Shown here piece by piece: positions 35,174 to 44,325 of a stretch of 64,000 bases of DNA (position 1 is its first letter; every line of letters begins with the position of its first letter). A program made the translations under genes and the position numbers. The notes under the pieces are model-generated. The model searched no databases. It was not told the DNA's origin and worked only from the letters and a program-made list of their open reading frames with translations. The DNA is taken from contig AP024673.1 in assembly GCA_025998675.1 (NCBI GenBank), positions 186,001 to 250,000 on the forward strand. The letters run 5' to 3'. Origin of the DNA: Fimbriimonadales bacterium. GTDB taxonomy: Bacteria; Armatimonadota; Fimbriimonadia; Fimbriimonadales; GBS-DC.

Positions 35174-36208
35174 TCAGCGCACGCGGCGGCGCAGGCGCAT
35201 CAGCCCGACCAGCCCCGCGCCGAGCGCCAGCAGGCTCGCAGGCTCAGGCACGACTTCGAACTGAATCTCCTGGAAGCCGCTGCCGAGGTTCACTGTGCCT
35301 GCGTAGCTATCGTGGTAGCCGTCCCAGCGAATCACATAGTCCACGCGCACGGTCACGATGTCGCCGATGTTGTAGCTGGAGAGGTTCAGCAGGTAGCTGT
35401 TGCCGACCGCGCTGATGGCTTTGGTCGCGGGACCCTCGTTCACTGCGAAGGTGGTCAGTCCGCTGTTGCCCGACTGCACCGTCGCCGCGTTGATTTTGAG
35501 GTCTGCCAGGATGTAGGCGTCGTCGCGGAAGGGCGAGTTAATCGCGCCGAAGTACGCGCCGCCCGCGACCTGCCCGCGAAAGACCTGCGCGCCCGCCACA
35601 TTCCAGCCAATCGTAATGGTGTGGTTGAAGAATTTGTTCACCTGGATGCCGGGCGTAATTGTGTCGTCGTCGGGAATGCCTGTGATAGTCGCGCTGGGCG
35701 ACGCGCTCAGGCTCACCGCCGCGGCGTTGTTCGCCTGCGCGCGGGTGCGTGTGGTAAGGTCGCCGCCAAAGGCGGGCTTGTTAGAGAGCTGCTCCGTGCG
35801 GAAGAAGTGTCCCGAGCCGACCCATGTGGTGAAGGTCGCCACGCCGCTGGGGTTGTTGCCCGTGACGCCCCCCGCGCGGTTGGAGGGCAGCCGCCAGTAG
35901 CTCCCTGCGGAAGTGCCGCCGTCGCCCGAGAAGCGGAACACCAGTCGCCCGAACGGGTCGCCGCTGCTGAACGGAGACACATCGCGTCGCCAAGTGTAGC
36001 CGTTGCCCGTTCCACTAAACGATGTATCCGTAAGCACCCACTCCGCATTCGTGAACACGCCGCTGGTCGGACCCGAGAATGTGCGACTCAGGCTGAAATC
36101 CACATTATTCGGTCCATCGTTGTTAATCACCGCAAATTGCTGTCCGAGCGCAACAGAAAGGGTGAGCGCGCTGCTCACCGTCAGACCAAACCATCGATTC
36201 CTTCGCAT
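35174..36208 (-). CDS. PEP-CTERM sorting-signal exported protein
   Basis: 344 residues: signal peptide (MRRNRWFGLTVSSALTLSVALG), a long beta-rich Ser/Thr/Asn-rich mature part, and a C-terminal VPEPASLLALGAGLVGLMRLRRR, the PEP motif, transmembrane helix and Arg cluster recognised by exosortase systems. A FSGDGGTSAGSYWRLPSNR-type stretch suggests a lectin- or S-layer-like beta-sandwich, but no enzyme motif is visible. GAGAGGT precedes the ATG. Exosortase itself is not in the window. Confidence 0.88.
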   Translation of the reverse strand: MRRNRWFGLTVSSALTLSVALGQQFAVINNDGPNNVDFSLSRTFSGPTSGVFTNAEWVLTDTSFSGTGNGYTWRRDVSPFSSGDPFGRLVFRFSGDGGTSAGSYWRLPSNRAGGVTGNNPSGVATFTTWVGSGHFFRTEQLSNKPAFGGDLTTRTRAQANNAAAVSLSASPSATITGIPDDDTITPGIQVNKFFNHTITIGWNVAGAQVFRGQVAGGAYFGAINSPFRDDAYILADLKINAATVQSGNSGLTTFAVNEGPATKAISAVGNSYLLNLSSYNIGDIVTVRVDYVIRWDGYHDSYAGTVNLGSGFQEIQFEVVPEPASLLALGAGLVGLMRLRRRVR

Positions 36209-36356
36209 AGCCTACCTCTCATTTCAGGATACGGGGCGCGTGTGCGCCTCCGAAAGGTAAAGACTCGAAAGAGCGTCTTAAACGGACAGCCTACCAGCGC
36301 GTGATTGGGAATCCTAACGAGATTTTAACCGTCCGTGCGGTCAGCCAACCGTCTGG

Positions 36357-36362
36357 TATAAT
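36357..36362 (+). promoter_or_regulatory. -10 box (TATAAT) of near-leaderless argS
   Basis: TATAAT ends 9 nt before the argS ATG with no Shine-Dalgarno in between. Confidence 0.5.
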
Positions 36363-36371
36363 TGCGCCTCT

Positions 36372-38066
36372 ATGATACGGCAGCAGGTAGCGGAGTGGGT
36401 CGCGCGAGCGGCGCACGCGGCGCGTGAGTCGGGCGCGCTGGCGTTCGAGAGCCTCCCGGAGTTTGACATCGAGACGCCGCGCAACCCGCAGTTCGGCGAC
36501 TACGCGGCGAATCTGGCGATGGCGCTGGCAAGGCAGGCGCGGCGCAACCCGCGCGAGGTCGCCGAAGCCATCCGCCAGCACATGCCCGACGAGGCAAGCG
36601 CGTGGGTCGAGCGCGTGGAGGTCGCAGGCGCAGGGTTTTTGAATTTTTATTTGAAGCCCGACTGGGCGGGCGCGGTGGCGCGCCACATCCTGCAGCGCGG
36701 ACGCGAGTACGGCAACCTGACGCTGGGCGCAGGCAAGCGCGTGCTGATCGAGTTCGTCAGCGCCAACCCCACGGGACCCCTCACGCTGGGGCACGGGCGC
36801 AACGCCGCCGTGGGCGATACCCTTGCCCGTATCTACGAAGCGGCAGGCTACACCGTCGAGCGCGAGTTTTACATCAACGACGGCGAGAACTCCACCCAGA
36901 TCCGCAACTTCGCGCTGTCGGTGCTGACGCGCTACCGCCAGCTGCTGGGCGAACCCGCCGAGATGCCCGAAGACGCCTACCACGGCGAGTATGTCAAGGA
37001 GATTGCCCAGCGCATCCGCGATCAGTTCGGCGACTCGTTTGCCACAGGCGACCCCGAAACCGTGCTGAAACGCTTCGAGCAGATTGCCAAGCAGCAGATG
37101 CTGGACGAGCAAGCGCGCGATCTGGCGGATTTCGGCGTGCGCTTCGACCGCTGGTTCTCGGAGCAGAGCCTGTACGATGCGGGCGCAGTATCCGCGACGC
37201 TGGACGCGCTGCGCGCCCGCGGCTACGCCTACGAGCATGAGGGCGCGCTCTGGCTCAAATCCACCGCTTTCGGCGACGAGAAAGACCGCGTGCTGGTGCG
37301 CGCGAACGGAATGCCGACCTATTTAGCCGCCGATGTCGCCTACCATCGCGACAAGTACGCGCGCGGCTACGATCGGATGATTGACCTGTGGGGCGCAGAC
37401 CATCATGGCTATGTCGCGCGGATGAAGGCGGCGATGGCGGCGCTGGGCTACGACCCCGACCGCCTGCACATCCTGATCTACCAGCTGGTGAACCTGTTTC
37501 GCGGGGCGGAGCCGGTGCGAATGTCCAAGCGCGCGGGCGAGTTCATCACCCTGCGCGAGGTCATCGACGAGATTGGCGTCGACGCGCTGCGCTTTTTCTA
37601 CCTGCTGCGCTCGCACGACAGCACGCTGGACATCGATATCGAGCTGGCGCAGGAGCAGTCGGAGAAGAATCCCGTCTACTATGTGCAGTATGCGCACGCG
37701 CGGATTTGCAGCATCGCGCGCACGGCGGCGGAGCGCGGCGTCGAAACGCCCGACCCCGACGCGACCGACCTGAGCGTGCTGACGCACCCTGCAGAGCATG
37801 CGCTGGTCAAAAAGCTCGCCGACTTGCCCGACGAGATTGCGCTGGCGGTGCGGCACGATGCGCCGCATCGCCTGACGGCGTATGCGCTGGAGGTGGCGCG
37901 GGCGTTTCACGGCTTCTATACTGAGTGCCGCGTGCTGGGGGCGGAGCCTGCACTGCAAGCGGCGCGACTGCTGCTGACGCAGGCGACGCGCCTCACGCTC
38001 GCCCGCACGCTCCACCTGCTGGGCGTGTCCGCGCCGGAACGGATGGAACGCGCCGACGAGTCATAA
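36372..38066 (+). CDS. argS: Arginyl-tRNA synthetase
   Basis: 564 residues, class I. The Arg-specific N-terminal domain (FGDYAANLAMALAR) is followed by the SANPTGPLTLGHGRNA segment (HIGH equivalent LGHGRNA), the RMSKRAGEF (KMSKS equivalent) and a C-terminal DALR anticodon-binding domain. Charges tRNA-Arg. The stop overlaps the convergent PLP-enzyme gene by six bases. The TATAAT box close to the ATG implies leaderless or nearly leaderless expression. Confidence 0.97.
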   Translation: MIRQQVAEWVARAAHAARESGALAFESLPEFDIETPRNPQFGDYAANLAMALARQARRNPREVAEAIRQHMPDEASAWVERVEVAGAGFLNFYLKPDWAGAVARHILQRGREYGNLTLGAGKRVLIEFVSANPTGPLTLGHGRNAAVGDTLARIYEAAGYTVEREFYINDGENSTQIRNFALSVLTRYRQLLGEPAEMPEDAYHGEYVKEIAQRIRDQFGDSFATGDPETVLKRFEQIAKQQMLDEQARDLADFGVRFDRWFSEQSLYDAGAVSATLDALRARGYAYEHEGALWLKSTAFGDEKDRVLVRANGMPTYLAADVAYHRDKYARGYDRMIDLWGADHHGYVARMKAAMAALGYDPDRLHILIYQLVNLFRGAEPVRMSKRAGEFITLREVIDEIGVDALRFFYLLRSHDSTLDIDIELAQEQSEKNPVYYVQYAHARICSIARTAAERGVETPDPDATDLSVLTHPAEHALVKKLADLPDEIALAVRHDAPHRLTAYALEVARAFHGFYTECRVLGAEPALQAARLLLTQATRLTLARTLHLLGVSAPERMERADES

Positions 38067-39203
38067 TACTTCCAGCGCGCGCTCCAGATCGGCAATCAGG
38101 TCGTCGGGATGCTCAATCCCCACGGACAGGCGCACGAGGTTGTCCGTGATGCCCCGCTCCAGCCGCTCCTGCTCGGTCAGCCCCTCGTGCGACATCGTGG
38201 CGGGATAGCCCACCAGCGATTCGACGCCCCCCAGACTGCTGGCGAGGTTGAACAGCCTCAGGCTCTGGCAGAATCGGTTCACGCCCGCGCGGTCGGTTTT
38301 AAGGTACACGGCGAGCATCCCACCAAAGCCGCGCATCTGCTGCTTCGCCAGCGCGTGCTGCGGGTGGTCGGGCAAGCCGGGGTACAGCACGCGCTCAACT
38401 CTGGGGTGTTCGGCGAGGAACTGGGCGACGCACATGGCGTTTTCGCAGTGGGCGCGCATGCGCACGGCGAGCGTCTTCATCCCGCGCAGCAGCAGCCAGC
38501 TCTCGAACGGCGACAGCACCGCGCCGCCAATCGCCTGCTGGTCCCAGAGCGGCTCGTGCAAATCGTCCCGAGTGAACGCCAGCGCGCCGCCCAGCACATC
38601 GCTGTGCCCGCCGAGATACTTGGTGACGCTATGCACCACCACATCGACGCCCATTTCCAGCGGGTTCTGCAGGTAGGGCGTAGCGAAGGTGTTGTCGATG
38701 ACCGTGAGCAGGTTGTGTCGGCGTCCCAGCGCGGCGAGCGCGGGAATGTCCAGCACATAGGTCAGCGGGTTGGTCGGCGATTCGAGCCACAGCATGCGCG
38801 TGTTGGGCTGGATGGCGGCTTCGACGGCGTCCAGCGCGCGCATGTCGGCGTAGGAGACGCTGACGCCCCGCTGCGGCGCGAGGTGCTTCCACATCGAAAT
38901 CGTGCCGCCGTACACATCGCGCGTGCAGACCACATGGTCGCCCGGGCGCAGCAGCCCCAGCAGGGCGACCTCCGCCGCCATGCCCGACGCAAACAGCAGC
39001 GCGTAGCGGGCGTTCTCCAGCGACGCCAGGCACTGCTCCGCCGCCGCGCGCGTCGGGTTCGACACCCGCGAATACGAGTAGCCCTCCTGCTGGTCTATCG
39101 ACTCGCGCTGGAAGTTGGTGGTCGCGTAAATCGGCGGGATGATTGCGCCCGTGTGGGGGTCTGGCTCCTGACCAATTCGTATGGCTCGCGTTTCAAACTG
39201 CAT
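38061..39203 (-). CDS. Cys/Met metabolism PLP-dependent enzyme (cystathionine gamma-synthase/lyase type)
   Basis: 380 residues from the ATG at 39203. Fold type I signatures: IIPPIYATTNFQ, YSRVSNPTRAAAEQCLASLE, FASGMAA, the cofactor Lys in HSVTKYLGGHSD, and LASSLGGVESLVGYPA near the C-terminus. The family includes MetB, MetC, MetY and cystathionine gamma-lyase; sequence alone does not separate them, though the length and LGGVESL segment favour the MetB/CGL branch. With ahcY in the same region, a role in homocysteine/cysteine interconversion is likely. Confidence 0.88.
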   Translation of the reverse strand: MQFETRAIRIGQEPDPHTGAIIPPIYATTNFQRESIDQQEGYSYSRVSNPTRAAAEQCLASLENARYALLFASGMAAEVALLGLLRPGDHVVCTRDVYGGTISMWKHLAPQRGVSVSYADMRALDAVEAAIQPNTRMLWLESPTNPLTYVLDIPALAALGRRHNLLTVIDNTFATPYLQNPLEMGVDVVVHSVTKYLGGHSDVLGGALAFTRDDLHEPLWDQQAIGGAVLSPFESWLLLRGMKTLAVRMRAHCENAMCVAQFLAEHPRVERVLYPGLPDHPQHALAKQQMRGFGGMLAVYLKTDRAGVNRFCQSLRLFNLASSLGGVESLVGYPATMSHEGLTEQERLERGITDNLVRLSVGIEHPDDLIADLERALEVL

Positions 39204-39336
39204 ACTGGCTCGCTCCTGCGCAGGGGAGTATACCTGACGCGAGCGAGTCGCGCCCCGAAACGGAGCCAACAACACAGCCCCTCGCACCGACAGGAGTTTC
39301 ACGCCCCTGTGCGAATCGGTTTACGGGAGGTTCGCT

Positions 39337-40605
39337 ATGCTTGCCCGCCAGAACCGTGTGGAGAAGTTGCTGGCTGCGCTTCAGCGCGGCGAGTCCGCCG
39401 AAATCGTCGCCGAGGCGCTGGAAGAGCTGATCGACAAACAGGTGAAACCCCACGAAGCGCGCGCAGCGCTCCTTGCAGCGAAAGAGTCGTACCCAGCCGA
39501 CGAGGAGACCGATCTGCAGAAACTCCTGCTCCAAATCGCCGCCGCGCAGCCCGATCCTGCGTTTGCGCCAATCATCGAGAACGACTTCGAACGCTACTCT
39601 CCAGAAGCGAAAGCGGCGGCGCTCCGACTGTTGATCGCTATCGACACATCGGAGGCGATACAGCTGTTCACCCGCTTCATGCAGCGCGACGCGCCAGAGC
39701 TGGACGAGATTCCGTTGTATGCGCTGGAAGAGGCGCCGCGCCACGCGCCGATTCTTTTTCCCGACCTGCTGGCGTTGCTCTCCGACGAGGACGCAGCGCA
39801 GCACCACTTTCAGATTACGCGCCTGTGCTGGCACTACTGTCAAGCGGGCGCGCTGACGCCCCAGCAGATTGCCAGCGCTGCGCCGCACATTCTGGCGTGC
39901 TACGACCGACTGGACGCAGAGCTGGCGCCGCAGCAGAACCCTGCCGACATGCGCTGGATCTGGGACGATGAAGACTACCTCGCCAGCCGAAACGATATGG
40001 CGGTGTTGCTCGACCTGATGGGTTATTTCGATGCGCTTGAGACGCGCGCGCGTCTACAGCGTGCGGCGGCGTATGCCGATACGCGCCTGTGTCTGTACGC
40101 CGCGCTGTCGCTGATACGGCTGGGCGAAGCCGCGCCTGCACAGGCGCTGGCGCGCGCGGCGCAGTCGCCCGAAACGCGCCGATGGCTCTTTGAGCGACTG
40201 CAGGCGATGGGACGCCTCGACCTCTACCCGCAGGCACATGCCACTCAGGAAGCGCTTGCCGAGAGCGTGATGGTGGACTGGCTGCTGTTCCCCACCGAGC
40301 TGGGATGCCCGCCCGACGAAATCCAGCTCGCGGGCGTCTACGACATTCAGACCGACGAGGGCGTCGCCGAAGCGTACCTGTTCCGTTTCCGCATGGAAGA
40401 CGAAGACTGGGAGGTCGGGCTTGCAGGACCGTTTCTCAAAGCGGAGCAGCCGACCACGAGCGGGCTGGGAGCGACCTTCAGCCGATTCGAGAAGTGGCGC
40501 GACTTCCTGCTGGACAAGCATGTGGAACGGATTCTCGACCTGACGGGGGAGTCGGGATGGCGCGTGGTCGGCAAGCGGCAAATCATCCCCGACGGCGCGC
40601 CGTGA
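39337..40605 (+). CDS. Helical-repeat protein of unknown function
   Basis: 422 residues with no signal peptide. Most of the chain is short paired helices of HEAT/TPR character (AEIVAEALEELIDKQ, PEAKAAALRLLIAIDTSEAIQLF, TRLCLYAALSLIRLGEAAPAQALARA). The C-terminal ~90 residues are different: WLLFPTELGCPPDEIQLAGVYDIQTDEGVAEAYLFRFR, then FLKAEQPTTSGLGATFSRFEKW, a beta-rich segment. A Shine-Dalgarno GGGAGG precedes the ATG. Probably a scaffold or regulatory protein; function unknown. Confidence 0.65.
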   Translation: MLARQNRVEKLLAALQRGESAEIVAEALEELIDKQVKPHEARAALLAAKESYPADEETDLQKLLLQIAAAQPDPAFAPIIENDFERYSPEAKAAALRLLIAIDTSEAIQLFTRFMQRDAPELDEIPLYALEEAPRHAPILFPDLLALLSDEDAAQHHFQITRLCWHYCQAGALTPQQIASAAPHILACYDRLDAELAPQQNPADMRWIWDDEDYLASRNDMAVLLDLMGYFDALETRARLQRAAAYADTRLCLYAALSLIRLGEAAPAQALARAAQSPETRRWLFERLQAMGRLDLYPQAHATQEALAESVMVDWLLFPTELGCPPDEIQLAGVYDIQTDEGVAEAYLFRFRMEDEDWEVGLAGPFLKAEQPTTSGLGATFSRFEKWRDFLLDKHVERILDLTGESGWRVVGKRQIIPDGAP

Positions 40606-40650
40606 GGATTGACGAACGCTTCGCACCCGGGTAGACGGTGAAAAGAGCGC

Positions 40651-40683
40651 GCCCTCTCCTGTGCGAAGGGCGCAGGAGAGGGC
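40651..40683. terminator. Bidirectional terminator between convergent genes
   Basis: GCCCTCTCCTG (40651-40661) pairs with CAGGAGAGGGC (40673-40683). On the minus strand it is followed by CTCTTTTCACC, a usable T-run, so it best serves the minus-strand dockerin gene. Confidence 0.75.
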
Positions 40684-40695
40684 AGGAAGCCGGGC

Positions 40696-42144
40696 TTAGC
40701 AGCCCGTGCCGAAGTTGAACAGCACAATCAGCAGGTCGGCGTCGTCGATGGTTCCGTCGCCGTTGGCGTCTTCAGCCAGCTCGCTGCCCGTGTTGCCGAA
40801 ACTGAACAGCACCGCCAGCAGGTCCGCGTCGTCGATGCAGCCGTCCTGATTGATGTCGCCGCAGGCAAGCGTGATGGTCTCCCCGCGTGAGGGCGTCGTT
40901 AGCGTCACGGTCGCGGGCACAAACGGACGCCCACGCAGGCTGAAGCGGAACTTGTAGGTTCCCTCGTGCGAGTAGCCCGACGGAAGCAGGTTCGGGACGC
41001 CAATCAGCCCTGTGTAGTCGTCTGTACCATCCACATCATTGTAGACAGGGTCTTTCTTGGGCAGGCGTCGCTCCAGCGTCGCGAGCAGGGTATCGTTCGC
41101 GTCGTAAATCTCGATGTCGACAATCCAGCCTTCCACATCAGCATAGCCGTTGCTGTCGGTGCGCCAGCAGGCGGGCAGCACGCGCCCCACAAACAGCGCC
41201 TGACTGAACGCTTTGGGCACGCCGATGCCGACCTCCACATCGTCGAAGTAGATGCTCTGCACGCTGCCGGGGCGGGTATCTGCGAAGCAGCGCAGCGTGG
41301 GGGTGGTCATGGTGCGGTTGGGATTGGGCGCACTGCGGGCGATGCCGTCGATCACATAGGTGAATCGACGGGGGTTCTCCGCGCTGCCATCGCCCGTGAG
41401 CCAGATGGCGGCGTGGTGCCAGCCCTTCGAGCGCGCCACCTGACGGAAGTCCGCCCAGCCACGCGGGTTCATATCGGGTGTGAAGGTCGCCCGACCGCCG
41501 ATGGCGTCCGCGCGGATGTTGTAGTAGCGGTTGCTGAGCGCGCGAGTCGTGCCGCCATACGGCACGCCCGAATCGGCGTCGTAGGCTCCCAGCGACGGAA
41601 TCGATTGGAGCGTTGTGCCCGGAATGCCCGCGCTGAGGTCGGCGTAGGCGCGGAACTCCGCCATCGCACGCGAGGGCTTGCCGTAGGCGTCGTCGTCATA
41701 GAACCAGAATTCGAAGTAGCCGCCGTCGCCGATGCGCTGCTCCAGATTCACATACTGCGTGCGTGCGAAGGTCGCCAGCGCCCAGAGCATCTGCACGCCG
41801 CTGCGCGCAGGAGGAATCGGGTCCGGCTGCGGCAGGAACGGGTCCTGCGCCAGGCACGAAAGCGGGGTGAAAGACGGGTCAGGGTGCGGGTACGGAACCG
41901 CCGTGTTCACCAGCTGCATATTCGGCCAAGCGGGGATGCCGTGCCACACATTGAACACGCGGTAGAGCGGGCTGGTGTTGTCGCACGGGTCGTTGTAGAG
42001 GTCAGATGGGTTCGTGTTGTTCGGGTCACTGTTGGGCAGTTGTCCCGTGTACGATTCGAAATTGTCGGAGAAAATCACCTGTGCGTGTAGCGTAGTCGTC
42101 GCTGCAAGCGCCGCAATCAGCGTCAGGCTCAGTAGGCTTCGCAT
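40696..42144 (-). CDS. Secreted protein with C-terminal dockerin-type module
   Basis: 482 residues from the ATG at 42144, which has GGAGG 7 nt before it. Signal peptide MRSLLSLTLIAALAATTTLHA. The mature part reads as a lectin/concanavalin-like beta-sandwich (VIFSDNFESYTG..., GGYFEFWFYDDD, WHHAAIWLTGDG, SIYFDDVEVG), then a Gly/Asp-rich linker, and a dockerin-type pair of Ca loops (GDINQDGCIDDADLLAVLFSFG, DANGDGTIDDADLLIVLFNFGTGC). The last ~50 residues closely match the end of the 29928 protein, including the terminal Gly-Cys. It may bind polysaccharide or display at the cell surface. Confidence 0.82.
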   Translation of the reverse strand: MRSLLSLTLIAALAATTTLHAQVIFSDNFESYTGQLPNSDPNNTNPSDLYNDPCDNTSPLYRVFNVWHGIPAWPNMQLVNTAVPYPHPDPSFTPLSCLAQDPFLPQPDPIPPARSGVQMLWALATFARTQYVNLEQRIGDGGYFEFWFYDDDAYGKPSRAMAEFRAYADLSAGIPGTTLQSIPSLGAYDADSGVPYGGTTRALSNRYYNIRADAIGGRATFTPDMNPRGWADFRQVARSKGWHHAAIWLTGDGSAENPRRFTYVIDGIARSAPNPNRTMTTPTLRCFADTRPGSVQSIYFDDVEVGIGVPKAFSQALFVGRVLPACWRTDSNGYADVEGWIVDIEIYDANDTLLATLERRLPKKDPVYNDVDGTDDYTGLIGVPNLLPSGYSHEGTYKFRFSLRGRPFVPATVTLTTPSRGETITLACGDINQDGCIDDADLLAVLFSFGNTGSELAEDANGDGTIDDADLLIVLFNFGTGC

Positions 42145-42179
42145 AGCTGCCTCCTTCGTAGGTAGTTCACCCTGCACCC

Positions 42180-42192
42180 TGTATTATACACC
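42180..42192 (-). promoter_or_regulatory. GTGTATAATACA promoter of the dockerin gene
   Basis: On the minus strand GGTGTATAATACA contains the -10 box 38 nt before the ATG, leaving a leader with AGGAGG. The same GTGTATAAT core is seen before 29928 and 63002. Confidence 0.5.
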
Positions 42193-42261
42193 GAATTTTT
42201 CGCGCGGTCGGGAAACTTTAAAAAAACTTAACCGAATCGCCCGCAGGCGCGGCGTCGCAGG

Positions 42262-42267
42262 TATAAT
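42262..42267 (+). promoter_or_regulatory. -10 box (TATAAT) of near-leaderless thrS
   Basis: TATAAT ends 8 nt before the thrS ATG; no Shine-Dalgarno is present. Confidence 0.5.
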
Positions 42268-42275
42268 TCACCCCG

Positions 42276-44036
42276 ATGAGCAAGGTGTACGACTATCCCG
42301 ATAGCCCGCTGTATCGCCTGCGCCACTCGGCGGCGCACCTGCTGGCGCAAGCCGTGCTGGAGCTGTATCCCGACGCGAAACTCGGCGTCGGACCACCCAT
42401 CGAGAACGGCTTCTACTACGACTTCGACTTCCCCGAACCCCTGCGCGAGGAAGACCTGCAACGCATTGAGCAAAAAATGCACGAAATCGCTGCGCGCGGG
42501 CTGGACATTACGCGCTTCGAGACCAGCCGCGCCGAAGCCGAGCAGCTCATCCGCACAATCGGGCAGGTTCCCTACAAACTCGAACTGCTCGCTGCCATCC
42601 CCGAAGGCGAGACCATCAGCTTCTACCAGCAGGGCGATTTCGTGGACCTGTGCCGCGGTCCGCACATCGAGAACACGCGCGAAATCCAGCATTTCAAGCT
42701 GCTCTCGCTGGCGGGCGCATACTGGCGCGGCGACGAGCGCAACAAGATGCTCACGCGCATCTACGGCACCGCCTTCTTCACGCAGGAGGAGCTGGAGGCG
42801 TACCTGCATCGTCTGGAGGAAGCCAAACGGCGCGACCATCGCAAGCTGGGACGCGAACTGGGGCTGTTTATGATTGCGCCCGAAGTCGGCAGCGGGCTGC
42901 CGATGCTGCTGCCCAAAGGCGCGACCATCCGCCGCGTGCTGGAAGAGTTCATCCTGCACGAGGAACTCAAGGCGGGCTACCAGCATGTGCGCACGCCCGA
43001 AATCGCGAATCTGAACCTGTACCGCACCAGCGGGCACTACCCCTACTACAAGGACTCGATGTACCCCCCGATGGTGTTCGAGGACGGCGAGGAGCTGATT
43101 CTGCGCCCGATGAACTGCCCGCATCATTTCCTGATTTACAAATCGGAGCCGCGCTCCTATCGCGACCTGCCGCTGCGCATCGCCGAGCTGGGCACGGTCT
43201 ACCGCTACGAAAAGAGCGGCGAGCTGTCGGGACTGATTCGCGTGCGCTGCTTCACCATCAACGACGCCCATGTGTTCCTGCGCCCCGAACAAATCAAGGC
43301 GGAGGTGCAACACAACATCGAGCTGATTCACACCGTTTACAAACGGCTGCAGCTCACGGACTTCTGGTATCGGCTCTCGCTGCGCGACCCCGACGATAAG
43401 GAGAAGTATTACGACGACGACCAGATGTGGGAGACTGCCGAGGACTCGCTGCGCCAGGCGCTGGACGAGCTGGGGCTGAACTACACCGCCGTGAAGGGCG
43501 AGGCGGCGTTCTACGGACCCAAGCTCGATGTGGAGGTGCGCGACTGTCTGGGGCGCGAGTGGACGGTCTCGACGGTGCAGCTCGATTTTCTGATGGCGCA
43601 TCGGTTCGATCTGGAATACACGGGCGAGGACGGCAAGCCGCACCGTCCTGTGATTATCCATCGCGCGCCGATTGGCTCGTTCGAGCGGATGATGGGCTTT
43701 TTGATTGAGCATTACGCGGGGGCGTTCCCGCTATGGCTCGCGCCCGTGCAGGTTGCGGTGATTCCCATCGCCGACCGCCATAACGAGTACGGCGCGCAGG
43801 TGCGCCAGCGGCTGGCGGACGCAGGCTTCCGCGTCGAGCTGGACGCGCGGCGCGAGACGCTGGGCTACCGCATCCGCTATCACCAGACGCACAAGACGCC
43901 CTATATGCTCATTCTGGGCGACAAGGAGCAGGAGGGCGGGCTGGTCGCCGTGCGCAGCCGCGAATCGGGCGATCTGGGGCAGATGCCGCTGGACGCGCTT
44001 ATCGAACGCTTGCAACAGGAGGTCGCAGGCGCATGA
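42276..44036 (+). CDS. thrS: Threonyl-tRNA synthetase without TGS domain
   Basis: 586 residues, shorter than the ~640 of E. coli because the N-terminal TGS domain is missing; it starts directly at the editing domain (RHSAAHLLAQAVLELYP, HxxxH). Next come the second additional domain, class II motif 1, motif 2 (RYEKSGELSGLIRVRCFTINDAH), the zinc ligand Cys in MNCPHH, motif 3 (RAPIGSFERMMGFLIEHYAG) and the anticodon-binding domain. The editing site is intact, so it should still clear Ser-tRNA. The next gene overlaps its stop by ATGA. Confidence 0.97.
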   Translation: MSKVYDYPDSPLYRLRHSAAHLLAQAVLELYPDAKLGVGPPIENGFYYDFDFPEPLREEDLQRIEQKMHEIAARGLDITRFETSRAEAEQLIRTIGQVPYKLELLAAIPEGETISFYQQGDFVDLCRGPHIENTREIQHFKLLSLAGAYWRGDERNKMLTRIYGTAFFTQEELEAYLHRLEEAKRRDHRKLGRELGLFMIAPEVGSGLPMLLPKGATIRRVLEEFILHEELKAGYQHVRTPEIANLNLYRTSGHYPYYKDSMYPPMVFEDGEELILRPMNCPHHFLIYKSEPRSYRDLPLRIAELGTVYRYEKSGELSGLIRVRCFTINDAHVFLRPEQIKAEVQHNIELIHTVYKRLQLTDFWYRLSLRDPDDKEKYYDDDQMWETAEDSLRQALDELGLNYTAVKGEAAFYGPKLDVEVRDCLGREWTVSTVQLDFLMAHRFDLEYTGEDGKPHRPVIIHRAPIGSFERMMGFLIEHYAGAFPLWLAPVQVAVIPIADRHNEYGAQVRQRLADAGFRVELDARRETLGYRIRYHQTHKTPYMLILGDKEQEGGLVAVRSRESGDLGQMPLDALIERLQQEVAGA

Positions 44037-44323
44037 CGCTGGAGCAGTTCAGAGCGAGCCTGTCGCAGGACGCGCCGCCGGACCTGCCGCCGCCGCTGCT
44101 GGGGCTGTGGTACGACGCGCGCGGCGACTGGGAGCAGGCGCACAAGACCGTGCAGGACGACCCCTCCGCCAACAGCGCGTGGGTACACGCCTATCTGCAC
44201 CGCAAAGAGGGCGACATCGGCAACGCGCACTACTGGTATCGCCGCGCGGGCAAGCCGCCATGCGCCGAGACGCTGGAGCGCGAGTGGGAGCAGATTGCGG
44301 GGGCGTTGCTTGCGGCGGGGTAG
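44033..44323 (+). CDS. Conserved hypothetical protein
   Basis: 96 residues. The centre, LWYDARGDWEQAHKTVQD and NSAWVHAYLHRKEGDIGNAHYWYRRAGKPP, is a well-conserved pattern I recognise from small hypothetical proteins of many bacteria; the two helix pairs resemble a TPR unit. It is coupled to thrS through ATGA and converges with the sua5 gene (stops 2 nt apart). No function is known to me. Confidence 0.75.
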   Translation: MTLEQFRASLSQDAPPDLPPPLLGLWYDARGDWEQAHKTVQDDPSANSAWVHAYLHRKEGDIGNAHYWYRRAGKPPCAETLEREWEQIAGALLAAG

Positions 44324-44325
44324 GG

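Noticed and set aside
32274-39971. Very long open frames antisense to the P-type ATPase and the PLP enzyme (e.g. 33321-35264, 38109-39971)
   Set aside because: They mirror well-supported genes, are dominated by Arg/His/Gln/Ala, and show no domain; they are by-products of high G+C.
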